Origin: Takakia lepidozioides
Lineage: Eukaryota > Streptophyta > Takakiopsida > Takakiales > Takakiaceae
Assembly: GCA_030704615.1 (NCBI GenBank)
Contig: CM060733.1
Coordinates: 12,836,001-12,896,000, forward strand
Reading direction: 5' to 3'
DNA length: 60,000 bases
The notes below the pieces were generated by a model. It saw only the letters and a list, made by a program, of their open reading frames with translations. It had not been told where the DNA came from and did no database searches. Each line of letters opens with the position of its first letter. Position 1 is the first letter of the stretch. Below, piece after piece: positions 9,947-21,239 of this stretch. A program made the position numbers and the translations under genes.

Positions 9947-12634
9947 TCATTTGCCCGCCTTGCCTTTACCACCCTTGCCACCACCCTTCTTGGCATCCAG
10001 TTTGGCCTGTATACGGGAGGCAGCAGCTGCTTTGGCTTCCTCTCTTTTTTTCTTATCTTCTTCCTTTTTTGCTGCAGCAAGATCTCTCTCCTTCCGGATC
10101 TCCCTATGACCGCACATCCCAAGTGAGCAGGATCAAAATCAGCTTGCATCAATGATGAAAAAGGTTGATGGTGACAATGCAAGCCACTAGTTTCACATTT
10201 GACGGTTGGGGTATGTGAAGCAACCTTTGTGGCAAATAAGCCCAATATAGAGTTACAGTTGACCTTGCAATACAGGACAGTCTTCAGGGTGACTGCTTAA
10301 GGAGAAGATGACTTGCTTCAACAACAAAAACGTTGAGGATTAGATATTTATGGCTCACATGGCCTGTGGTGTGTGACGGTAAATTGTCATGGACAAGGTT
10401 CACGCTGTGTTATGAAATTTAGTCCTTTGTTACATAAGACTGACGGGTAAGCTTCTGTTCATAAATTCTCCCCCATGTTCTTTGAAATGTGGATAGTAAG
10501 CACTTACTCGAGTTTTGCCTTCTCAGCTGCTACACTGTCGAGAGTGGATCCCTTGGGGGGCCTAGCAGCTAGAAGCTCAACCTCAAACACCAGAGTAGCC
10601 CTGCAATACAGGAAGATTTTGCAGCAAATTAGCCACAGGCCCCATAACAAGTGCCTACAGAATCAGGTTGCCATGGACAATATTATAGATCTTCACCCCT
10701 CACAACTACTTCCTCCCAAACATACATTGCCATAAATGACATTGGTTACTGGGGACTGCTGAAAGGTGTGAACAGATGAAATTAAAGCTCACGAAATGCT
10801 TACCCTGGGGGGATCTCTGGTGGTGCACCTGTTTTACCATATGCATAGTCAGGCTTGCAAGTGATGCGGGCAATCTCTCCTACCTTCATTCACAAACACA
10901 CAAATGTTAGCTCACTCAATCTGACCATGTCAACTCAATAGATTGAATATTCTGGAGACACTGTGCAGAGAGAAAATTGAGGCACCACAAATAGGGATAC
11001 TCCAAGCCTGCCTGAAATGATGACTTGCCTTAGGAGGAAAGTGAGGTGCATACTGATCCAGACACTTCACAATGGTCTTAAACCAACATTTTATGAATAG
11101 ATTTGTCTACATTTGACCTTGACTCACAGCCAAACCTTTGTCTACCTTTGCCGATGTGTAGTTCTTAGATCTCAATTCAGTTCTGAAGTTTTTTTGGCCC
11201 CAGAGATGCAGTACTCATCAGCATTGTGACTTAAGAGTTTAAACCAAGCTGGATAAACAAAGCGTATGGTGATTCTCAATTACACCACCCTGTTTCCAAG
11301 AATTTAAGAAATGACCAGCTACTCAGAAAACAACCCATGATCTAGGGCATACAGTCAGTGTCAGGACTGTTAAAAAAAAACCTGTGTCTACGTAGCAGCT
11401 AGGCACCCAACCTTTTGCAACAAATACAGAGAGACTGACTTCAAATCTAAGGGCGTTGTCCCAAGTGAGAAAGATACAGCTCAAACGTCTCAGTTGTTTG
11501 ACCCTCACTGCTTGGAGTCAAAATGCTCATTACCACATGGGAGGAAAGACAAAGATGTCAGTAATTCTATGTGGAGCCAAAGTTGCTGCCATGTTGGGGA
11601 AAACCAAGAACTTCACTTCTCCAGGAAAGCCCCTATAAGTCCTAAACCGTGCTTGAGAGAGCGCTCAGCACTGGCACATTTCATCATATCTTACTACTGC
11701 AGGCCTGTCCTACGCACAGGTGGGCCTCTATGTGGTATCCAACCCTTGACAGCAGGACTGTATGTGCTCGAGTGCCTGGGATGTAAGCCTTGCCTTTCTT
11801 GTTTAGGTTTATGACCACTCTGCCTCTCAAGGAGCAAGGAACAAGTCTAGAGTGGCACCCACCTGCATACTTTTGATCGCAATGTCCCAAGCGCGAATCA
11901 CACTCCCTGTTCCCACCTCAAATGTGAACACAGTATTGTCCTCACGAGTTGAATCAAAGACTTCACCTGTGTTGGCAAGCTTGCCCTCATATTGCACTGC
12001 ACCAATCACACCCAGCACGATGTAATCAGTATCTCTATGTATGAGTTAATAGACTATAGGACTCCAAGAAGTTTATATGAAATATATATACATGCCCTTT
12101 CCTCACCAGTTTTACCACTTGCGTCTTCCATTGCCATAAGTTTTTACATAAACCCAAAACTCGATGGTTTGAAACTCCCTTACAAAGCCAGTATGCCACA
12201 ACCTCCTTCCATCAGCCGCAGGCGTAATAACACAGTCACAAAACCAGGACAGGACATAATGGCATTCCACCTTACATACGTTAGCATTGGCTCAGTTGCA
12301 TACCACATGGAGAATGACTCGCATTCTCCCATGAAGAGATATTTGTCAGAGGAATGTCAAAATAACCAAAATTAGTGAAAGGGACATAAAAGGCTGTTCA
12401 GAATGTAACATTTTCTCAGTGTCTTATTCATCAAGAGGGTTGGAAACAGAGGTCTCAAGTGTCATTGGACAATACCCCAGAGTTCCAAGCTTGCACACAG
12501 AAGTTCCGTTCTAAGACGTGCTTACCATCAACATTGGGAAGGTTTTCTGAGGGGCGCAAGGCTCCGGCTTTGGGTTTTCGGAGGATCTTCTTCAAGACCC
12601 CTCCATCCCCCGTCAGATCTATTTCATCGCTCAT
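9947..12634 (-). CDS. FKBP20-1: Peptidyl-prolyl isomerase FKBP20-1 (5 exons)
   Basis: FK506-binding-protein type peptidyl-prolyl cis-trans isomerase of the plant nuclear FKBP20-1 family. Exons, 5' to 3': 12,634-12,526; 11,996-11,863; 10,883-10,804; 10,600-10,508; 10,103-9,947. All four introns begin GT and end AG, and the phases agree (109+134+80+93+157 = 573 nt). The protein is 190 residues, the length I recall for the Arabidopsis family member. The N-terminus MSDEIDLTGDGGVLKKIL and the FKBP fold residues (EGKLANTGEVFDST, GTGSVIRAWDIAI, ITCKPDYAYG, ATLVFEVEL) are all recognisable. The C-terminus is a charged Lys/Glu/Ala helix ending in a Gly/Lys tail (KLDAKKGGGKGGKGK). The start is the first ATG, just after an AG that may be the end of an intron in the 5' untranslated region. 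Nothing is broken, so it is likely a live gene. Confidence 0.95.
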
Positions 12635-14300
12635 CTTAATTGAAGGCCCAGGAACTCTGTAGATATGCACAACATAAGCATCAGAAGGTACCTTTTCTGC
12701 TCCATATGCAACTTAACTCAACCTGTAATTTTCCCACTACAAGTACAAAAAACTTCCAATCTTCAATGAATATGATTCAAAGAGCACCAACAGCCATTAA
12801 CATCTATTGCAGAACCCTGACTATCACAACTGTGGTGGACTGTGGAAATTGGTTCTCATTCATGACGGTAGTGACAGTGAGGACCAAGGCCTTAAGACAA
12901 CGACAATGTTTTGACAATGCCAAACCAAATCCTGCCGCGTTTGTGGCAATCAGCAAGCAGTCTTCAGTCTGCATTACTATGATATATAAGTGAACAAGAA
13001 CTAAGCCAGATATCAATCGGTGAGTTAAGGGATAATGGGTCCAGCACTTTCTTTATCATCAGATCGCCAGTATTGAGGGGGCTTATTACGAACCAAAAAC
13101 GAGTCAGAGTCATCCAGGTCACCGTGTCTGCTCTGTCTGAGATGTAGTCTCTCAGATGGATAACGTCTCCATATTTGTTAGGACACTGGTCAATCAGAGT
13201 CTCTGAGCAAGCCCAAAGGCAGTTGGGGAAGGTCCCTTAGGGCCTAATACACCTGACCATTTGGCACTATGGCCTACTTTGTGGTTCGTCTGGATGATCG
13301 AATACATATAGCTTGCTATCTGAAACACTATGACTATCAACATATCAATAACCACATGACCCATAGATCAGACCCTTATTTCGTATCATCCGCCAAGCAC
13401 CCCAGTCACATCAGTCGTTGCTAATGAGAATCACAACCACATTCGACCCTAATAATTGTAGCCGTTAAACGTGTTACAAATCAGCGTTATAAACCCTTCA
13501 TCGTCAGCCACAGAGATGAGGAACTTTGTCTTCACGGATTTTCAAGTATGTCACTCCTACCCATACATCAGGAGGCATACACACTTCTCCAGGCCTCATA
13601 ATCATCTTCCATTAGCAGCACCTAAGAGAAAATTTAGCATGGCTCTGCAATCGCCACAACAAAAAATCTATTCTTCCGGCACATCAACCAAGACGCTGAA
13701 AAGCAAGTGAAACCCAAAACCCACCAGATAAGAATCTCAGTTCCTAGTCGTCTCCAACGGCTAAAGAGCCCGCGTGGTAACGAAAGCCAGACCTTCCGCT
13801 CCCTGGTTCACTTGGTGTCTCAGAAGCTTCAAAGGAGACAGGGTGCACACGGAACAATACGATTCGTGAAACTGAAAAGAGCGAAAGTATGTGAGCAAGA
13901 GCGCAGACTGATCCGCCATAGCCCGACGCACGCAGGCCACCTCGCGCGCTCTCTGCCGCCCTCCTTGCTGCGCTCTGTGTGTTGCTCTGCGCTCGCTCCC
14001 TTCCTCGCAGGGCCACACATTGCCCCACAGCGCCTGCCCGTGATTCCAAGGGCTCGCACCATCTGGCGATACCTACTCCCTCTGGCTATTCCTCCTTTCT
14101 TTGTTACTAATGCCAACCACCCTTGTCAATTTTGTCAGGACCGTTTTGCATTACTCAGTAGGCCCCGTTTTGCTTTAACCTCGTTGGTGGCGAAGGATGA
14201 TTTTTCTTTTTTCTTCTGGATTTGTTTTTGTTTTGTTGGCCCTGCCGGACTACGCAAAGGGTTTCAGCTGCTTTAGCACCGATACTTTCGATTAGACTTC
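12635..14300 (-). promoter_or_regulatory. Probable 5' untranslated exon(s) and promoter of FKBP20-1
   Basis: The sequence directly before the FKBP start ends TTCAATTAAG, which reads as a splice acceptor, so the first exon is probably non-coding and lies upstream. 13,700-14,060 is GC- and CpG-richer than its surroundings and lacks a credible protein, which suits a promoter or first exon. The exact transcription start cannot be read. Confidence 0.4.
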
Positions 14301-16850
14301 CAATTCAATCGAGACAGTTGTCAAGAGTATATTCTGTTTTTTAATGAATGACATCCGTTCAACTGCCATAAATGAAAGTCCATCGGATATTACCTCGAGT
14401 GCCACCTGAGTGATTCAGGGCTCAAATCCTGTTACCTTGATATTTATTAATAGACTAATTATGTGATCTTCCAGATTTTTACTACCTATTCATAATTACT
14501 ATACGGCAGGCCTTGCATGAATTCCATGCATTTGTTTTGTTTGTTATTTTAAGGTGATTTGTTTTGTTTTCTTAAAGAAAGGGATAAAGCCCCTGAATTT
14601 TATTCTAGGAAAAAATAACTTTGGATTTGTAAGTTTTTCTAAATCATATTAGTAAAAGGCATGCCCTCAAGAAGTTGCGCTATGCCTGGGTGATATTTAT
14701 CCTATAATCTGATTCAACAAGTAATGCTGCATGCTACTCTTTCTGGCCTTGTTCACATCAGCACTCTAGATCTTTTGAACTTGACTGAAAATAAGCAAAT
14801 AAATAAAAGGAGTCATGGAAAAAAATAATCATGACATTAGGCAGCAGGAGTTGTTTTTTTTTTTTTTTTTTTTTTGGGGTATAAACAATTAGACAGTATT
14901 TTGTTTCTGAAGAAAAACAGTTAATTGGCTAATTATTATTTTTCGTTCAAATTATTGTTCTAAGTTCTGATAAATGAAATTTATAGCTCCTGTCGCGATC
15001 GATAATATTTAGAAAAACAGTTAATTGGCTAATTATTGTTTTTCGTTCAAATTATTGTTCTAAGTTCTGATAAATGAAATTTATAGCTCATGTCGCGATC
15101 GATGCATAAATATTATGGAGTAATTTTCCTTAAACACCAAACTTCAATTGTTTTAAGGCATGCCATTAACTGAGATACAAGAAAAAAAATCTATGATGCA
15201 AAAGAAATTCATGAGCAATATCCAAGACAACATTTGTTGATGATAGCACCAGGGTTGTGTTGGAAGGCTTTTCAATGTCATGTAACTCTCTCATGTCCAA
15301 TTCAGTTTCACCAAGTAATGGTGGCACCATGATTTCCAACCATCGGGCTATTATGCACTATTCAACATCAAGTAGACATTGTCCATCAAAGATTACTTGT
15401 AGCTTCAAATCTAGGCTGCATTCTGGCTATGATGAGAAGATTGTGATCATGATTCAATGGGAAAGGGACTATATTTTGTCTCATCATCATCATCACTCCT
15501 ACCACACACATGCCCCCACCAACCACATGTAACGTCTCTCAAACCCTAATCACATGTATACTCTCGTGAAATAGATATATTGTAGAATTTGACTTGGTGT
15601 TTGATTGTTGTAATTGAGTGTTATATCTTGCTAGCAAGATTGCTACACTCAGACATGATATATTTCATCAGCTTCCAAAATCTCAATATGACAAGAATGT
15701 CCATACAAGTCTCTATTCATAGCCTTTGTTGTATGTGTTCTTGACGTTTCAACCCTGTGAGCATCCCACTTTGTCATTGTATTAGGATGTTTAAGACTAG
15801 CTTTATACTTGTTGTTTTTTCAAGAAGCTTTAACATTTCATTCCAGCACATCATTCTCTTAGATCAAAGAAAACATTGCTTAGAGGTTATGGAATCTCCA
15901 CCACCCACTGCTGCAAACCTAATTCCTTGTATCTTTTTCGATCTTGCACTTCATCTTTATTCCCATTCCACATTCACTAATAACCTTTCATGTTTAATAT
16001 CATGGGTCTTATGGTATGTGAATGCTTTGAAATGTCACTGTGGAGTGACAAAGATCAAACGCTTCAAACATATGATCTTCTTTTTTACCGTCGTCAAATA
16101 ACAAAGGATTATTAAATGCTTGTCATTTGAAGGGTTGCCCCTTCAACAACAACGTCGTAGACATAGTTAATATTGGATAGCTTACGGACATAGTAAAATA
16201 ATTTCCAAGTAGATTCTACATTGGCAAGTAGCTCTCCAAGCTCATTAAAATTGATGTAGTACTTGATTCATTTTTCCAACTTACTCTCATAGTGTCGAAG
16301 CAAGCGTAAATTATGGTGTCTCTTGACCTTGAAAGGCTCTGCTTTCTTGTAGAAAGGTGGACATCTTTTGACCCCCAATCAATGGGTTGAACCCACAACC
16401 ACTTTCAAGGTGATATGTGTTCATTACCGTTAGGACCTGGGCTACAACTTGATAGTCAGTAAAACTCAACAACTATCTCAGAGATGGGCTGAAAATGCAG
16501 TTGTCGCATCCGATAGGGAATCCACTTAGTGATGATATTGTGCAGTAGGTCTTCTAGTACAAACCCATAACGTCCGTGCTTTTATGAAACACGACTTGAT
16601 TGAGATATCTTTATCAACAAATTTCTGATGTGAGTATGTTCTTGGAGCTTGGCCAGCTTTAGAGCAATAAAAGGAGAGGCGTAAATGGATAATTTGTCCT
16701 TCCATAGTCAAAGAAATATTTATCCAAGTGTGATGTTTAGGCATATTACTAGTTTCGTCTATGTATAATTATGTTCTTCCATTGTCTCACATTCGTGCAA
16801 ACCATGGGGCTTAACAAGTTGTAGCAATTATTGTTTAGTTATCTCCATTT
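14301..16850. other. AT-rich intergenic region with a 100-bp tandem duplication
   Basis: No gene is recognisable. A T-run covers 14,854-14,875. The open frames at 15.2-16.1 kb have no domain and atypical composition. Confidence 0.4.
14911..15104. repeat. Tandem duplication, unit 100 bp
   Basis: Two adjacent copies begin AGAAAAACAGTTAATTGGCT at 14,911 and 15,011 and run through CTGTCGCGATCGAT (second copy CATGTCGCGATCGAT). They differ at only a few positions, so the duplication is recent. Each copy contains the palindrome TCGCGATCGA. Confidence 0.9.
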
Positions 16851-17093
16851 CTAGTCAAATTGGGATAAGCATTCGTTGTGGCCTTATAAATTCTACACAT
16901 TCATAACTATATGGTTCTCTCCCTCTTTTTGCTAATTGAGATATGAACAACCTAGCTTCCTCTTCATCTTCCTCCACATCATCTGACCATGGCCTAAATA
17001 AAGTATCAAAATCAAGCATTTTCCTAATTGTATCCAATGTTCATTTCTCTCTTTATTGGACAATTATATCCTACTCACAATGGATTCTACATG

Positions 17094-17124
17094 AACCCTA
17101 AACCTAAACCATAAACCCTAAACC
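17094..17124. repeat. Short interstitial telomere-like repeat
   Basis: AACCCTAAACC-type units, imperfect, about four copies in 31 bp. The unit matches the common plant telomere repeat CCCTAAA. Such short tracts also serve as telo-box promoter motifs, and this one lies 60 bp from a fragment of an acidic protein gene. Confidence 0.65.
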
Positions 17125-17153
17125 TTATGCAAATTTGGTCAAATCAAGTGCAA

Positions 17154-17620
17154 TCAGTTAGGAAAATTGGTTCCAAGTCTCATTATCCAACATGACCAAA
17201 TCTGCAGTGCAAAAATTATTCTCATCCTATTTGAAGCATAGGATCCAATTACGAAGCCCTGTAATGCAGATGTATCCGCATGAAGAACAGCCTGAGGGAA
17301 AGAAACAGAACTCAATTCAATAGACGCACCGATCCATTGCAAATCCTCGGCTTCATCCTGGACCTCACCGTCTTTTTCCTTATCCTCATCTTCATCCTCC
17401 CAGTCTGAGTACTTTGCAGGTAGATCCTCCACATCGTCTGAGCTTCCTTCTTCCTCTGCATCGTCTGCAGCGCCTGTCCCATCTACATTTCCACTCTGTA
17501 GACGCGCAATCTCTGCCTCTACTTCATTTCATGCAATGCAGTAAGAGATGTCATCTTGGAGCCACGACCAACAGTTCTCCTCGGGCCTGTCCTCTTCTCG
17601 CCCTCCGCTGCATTAGTCAT
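17154..17620 (-). pseudogene. Fragment of an acidic protein gene, probably frameshifted
   Basis: From an ATG at 17,620 the minus strand reads a basic N-terminus (MTNAAEGEKRTGPRRTV, then TSLTALHEMK) and meets a TAG at about 17,522. One frame over, the sequence continues at once with VEAEIARLQSGNVDGTG and a long acidic stretch (KYSDWEDEDEDKEKDGE). The join is too short for an intron, so a small insertion or deletion is likely. I do not recognise the family; acidic low-complexity proteins occur in ribosome biogenesis and chromatin factors. A second acidic frame at 17,037-16,855 (SDDVEEDEEEARLF) may belong to it. Confidence 0.4.
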
Positions 17621-17741
17621 GCCCGATATAGGAACATGTGTATTGTCCATTGTGTGTGCACCACAAAAGATGAAGAAACCCGGTGGCACTACAAACGCGG
17701 AAGTGACCTACTCTCGTAGAGCACCCTAGTGACACGGCAAA

Positions 17742-20190
17742 TGTTACTGATGGTAGGAGGTGTTGGACTGCCGACACGTGGCCGGCAGCCAGACGCGTTG
17801 GACACGAAATCTCTTCCGCATTTTTGTTAGTTGGATGACCGGAAATCGCCTGCCCTTCTCCGGCCTTATTATAGTCGGCGCCGACTTCCTGATCCCTGAA
17901 AGTGTGTAGTCTGCGGCAACTACATTTTTTCTCATTTTCATGGAACTTGTTGGAATTTCACCCCCAAAAAAAAAAAAAAAACATCATCCACGGTTATAGA
18001 AGAGGGGTCTATTCCCGCGGTTGCTATTTTTATTGCACTATTGAGTTGTAATCGGTACCGACCTAAGTTCGGTGACTGCCAAACCTGGTTTGTCATGCCT
18101 GATCTTAAGGTTAATAAATGCCAAATCAATGTCAAATTTCGAGAATTTTCCTAGAATTGTGCTATGCTCATGGTATTTTTTGCTCATGCTCATGCTTAAA
18201 CCCGCTCACCGCTCATGCAACATACACACCCATGATTGCAGCTTAGTGGCACATTGCCATGTGTACTCATCCACTATCTCACATTTGACACCCAACCCAG
18301 TAACAACACCAAAATGCTTTTGCAATTCAATTTCCAAACCATCCCAATCCTCATGTGGATACATGTGTGCTTCATTAGAAACATACCAGAAATGTCAAAA
18401 GTTGACCATGATAGCATGACTGTTTTCAAATTAGCCTGTCTTAAAAATGGCAAGTGCATGCTACACATAAGGCCTACTAATTATATGCTTCAAAAGGACA
18501 AATTCTGATCAATCAATGTCCAAGAAACTCCCCAACGGGCACCCCCAAGGCGTCCCCAAGTAAAGTTTCGAAGGAAGTCATGGGCAGTACCTTTAGATAT
18601 CCCCTTAGACACATCACTAATGAGCTCAAACAATCCAAAAGACCAGCTTGTTGAATCTCTTGAGAGAGATCAATCAATTTTTTCCAACATGAGTTAGCCA
18701 AGCATTATTTCTAAGAGTATTCTTCCTCTCAAACACACTATTCCATTGTGGTGTCTTTGCTAAAGTAAATCATTTTCTTAAGCCATTTTCTTTACAAAAT
18801 AAATTAAGTTCATTAGAATTTATTCACCACCCCCAGCAGCCCTTAGAACCTCATCTTCTTACTTAGCCGATTATCAACTATTGTTTAACCTCTCAAAAAC
18901 CTTTGATTTTTGTTTTAACAAATAAACAACTGTGAACCTTGAAAAATCAAAAGTGATGAAATATCTAAACATGTGTGGGTGTATGCATCAATCCACAAAG
19001 GTCAATATGTACATATGTGTCAATATATTAGTGGATTGTACTGCAACCTCATGGCCTAGTGCCACCTGACGTTACCAAATCCAAAATGTGCAAACACCTT
19101 CAAATGTCCAAATAATGAGTGTACAAGATCTCTAGCCTCTCATTTGCATAAACAATAATCTGCCACAGTTGTATTATATGCGACAATATGAATGCCAAGA
19201 CATGCATTTTTAATTTCTTAGTTAAAACCAAAAAATCAGATAAGAAGCTTAACATAGAAAGTGAACTCCAATTGCATACCAAGATGACGTAACTCCAGAA
19301 AAGCTTTGTGCCAACATTTTAGCATATGAAGATAATTACTTTCATTGGTGTAAGAGTTCTGGATATTATAACAGTCTCATTTGAAACTAAGAAATCGAGC
19401 TACAGAGACTTTTCCTGCCAAATTCGCTTTGGTGATGTAGGCATCTGTAAGTTCCATTGGGTCCTCGGTGTGGAAACTCGTGTGCCACTCTTGACTTGCA
19501 TCTCCTAGTAGTATAAAAGCACCATCTGAAACATTCAAGTCTTGCTGATATCCGGTGAAATGTATTTCCCACGACCCCCCGTGTGCACCTGTCCAATCCT
19601 CTGACACGCCTTCTGTCGCGCATCCATCAACATGATCATCTAAACTTGTATTTTCAGTGAAACTTAAATGTAAGAACTCAAGAAATTTGGATATCTTGAG
19701 CGAGGAATGACTGCTGGAGTTTCATCTTTTGTTTATGTTCGTTTTCTAACATGTTTGTGAAGTTGTTCAATTGTTGCACACATGATTGTGTTGCACGATT
19801 TTTTCTCTGGTTCTCGATGGAGGCCCAAATGAAGCCAACCAAGCCAACCATCTGGCTCTCTACACCCGGCATGGGCCCATGGCTAAAAACTGCACTTAGC
19901 AGGGGATGCTGGATATTTCGGCCATCGTAGGTTATGCTTCCGCGCGTCCTGAGACCTCCTACATGCAAGCAAAGTAGCTTTCATGGGTATTGAAGGAAAT
20001 TTCCAGTCGCTCTAATCTCGTATCTTTCCACCTTGAGCCACACCATTTCCGCCTCGAGCTCCGTAATCCTTGCCTCCTGTCTTACTGCCCTCTGCATATG
20101 TGTTGCTGACCTGCATACCCTCTTACATTAGCTTAGGCTGAAACACCAAATTAGTGTCGTAGACAATTTGTAATTCAAACACTAAATTAT
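17742..20190. other. Intergenic, AT-rich
   Basis: No supported gene. A minus-strand frame ending at 19,377 (SDGAFILLGDASQEW, then MELTDAYITKANLAG) has a protein-like composition and could be an exon or remnant, but I cannot place it in a family or find partner exons. An A-run sits at 17,965-17,981. Confidence 0.35.
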
Positions 20191-20199
20191 ATAAACTAC

Positions 20200-21238
20200 A
20201 AGGGGTCAGTATAGGAGCGACCTCAATGGTGATGCCATTTGAGGAAGTAACAATTTTGCCTGGGTGCATGCCCTTACCACTTCTCACAACCTTGCATACA
20301 CATATGAAATGCATTGAGTCAATCCTCCTGGAACTGTTTGTCCAATCATCGATGTTGCTAATGTATGGATCTACCTCATGAGGCCCTTCTGAGACTTGAT
20401 TTGAAAAATTAGGCATCTCGAGTCTAAGAATCCTCTGCATAATTAGGTCTGGAGCAATTCATTTGTTATAAGGGAACACCTGAAGGCTTAGCGCTGGCAT
20501 GAGGAAATCCAATCTCAAGGCAACTTGTTGTTTATTCTCTTACCAAATGAGTACTTAAGAGTTACTAAGGACAACAAAAACAAATTATATACCTGAATAC
20601 TCATTGGTTTTAAAGCGCCAATGACAGCGGCTGTTCCTAGAGCTGCAACAACATCGCCCATGTCAGGCTTCATGAGCTCCACACCGGAGCCTGGTCCAAT
20701 CTTGATGTCAAAACACGTAATCGAGAAGTAGCCCCCATGCTTAGCATTCATGGCCTCCATGTTGCCGCATAAAGTAGACAACCAGAAGTCCCAACTGCAT
20801 GAATGATAGGAAAAAAAAAAAATTCCGACGCAGAGGAACTGAGCTATAGCTGTAGCCATGATGATTTCTTCCCCAAGTAAATTTGACAAGAAGCTCATTG
20901 CAGATGTTATGCTTAACAATAGACCAAACGCGAATAACAAAAGTTTATCTTGTGATATGAACAACTGTAGCAACTGTTGTCTACAATCTAAGACCCTAAG
21001 GTGTATTAAACCTCGTGGCTTAAGCATACTCACCCTTGCCAACAATCGCTACTTTCTTCTTAAAATTGTCATCTGGTGGGGTGTAGGTCATGTGTATGAA
21101 CTTTGGCTGTAGGCCAGAGGCGCTCGCCACCCCAAAAAATGCCCCCATTTTCAATTTCTTAACATCTATTGAATCCAATCCTTTGACCATTAAGTTAGTT
21201 TGCATTTGTTGCATTCTGTGTTGGTTTGTATAATCCAA
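20200..21238 (-). pseudogene. Leucine aminopeptidase (M17 family) remnant
   Basis: Three pieces read right to left in exon order. 21,238-21,034 carries KMGAFFGVASASGLQPKFIH and KKKVAIVGKG, followed by a good donor (GTGAGT). About 20,790-20,593 carries IKIGPGSGVELMKPDMG and ALGTAAVIGALKPMSI, followed by GTATAT. About 20,305-20,205 carries SGKGMHPGKIVTSSNG. In living M17 enzymes VGKG is followed by a FDSGGY motif with a metal-binding Asp, and SNG is followed by an NTDAEGR motif with further metal ligands and the catalytic Arg. The first is scrambled here and the second is replaced by unrelated sequence. The enzyme would cleave N-terminal amino acids; this copy cannot. Confidence 0.75.
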
Positions 21239-21239
21239 T

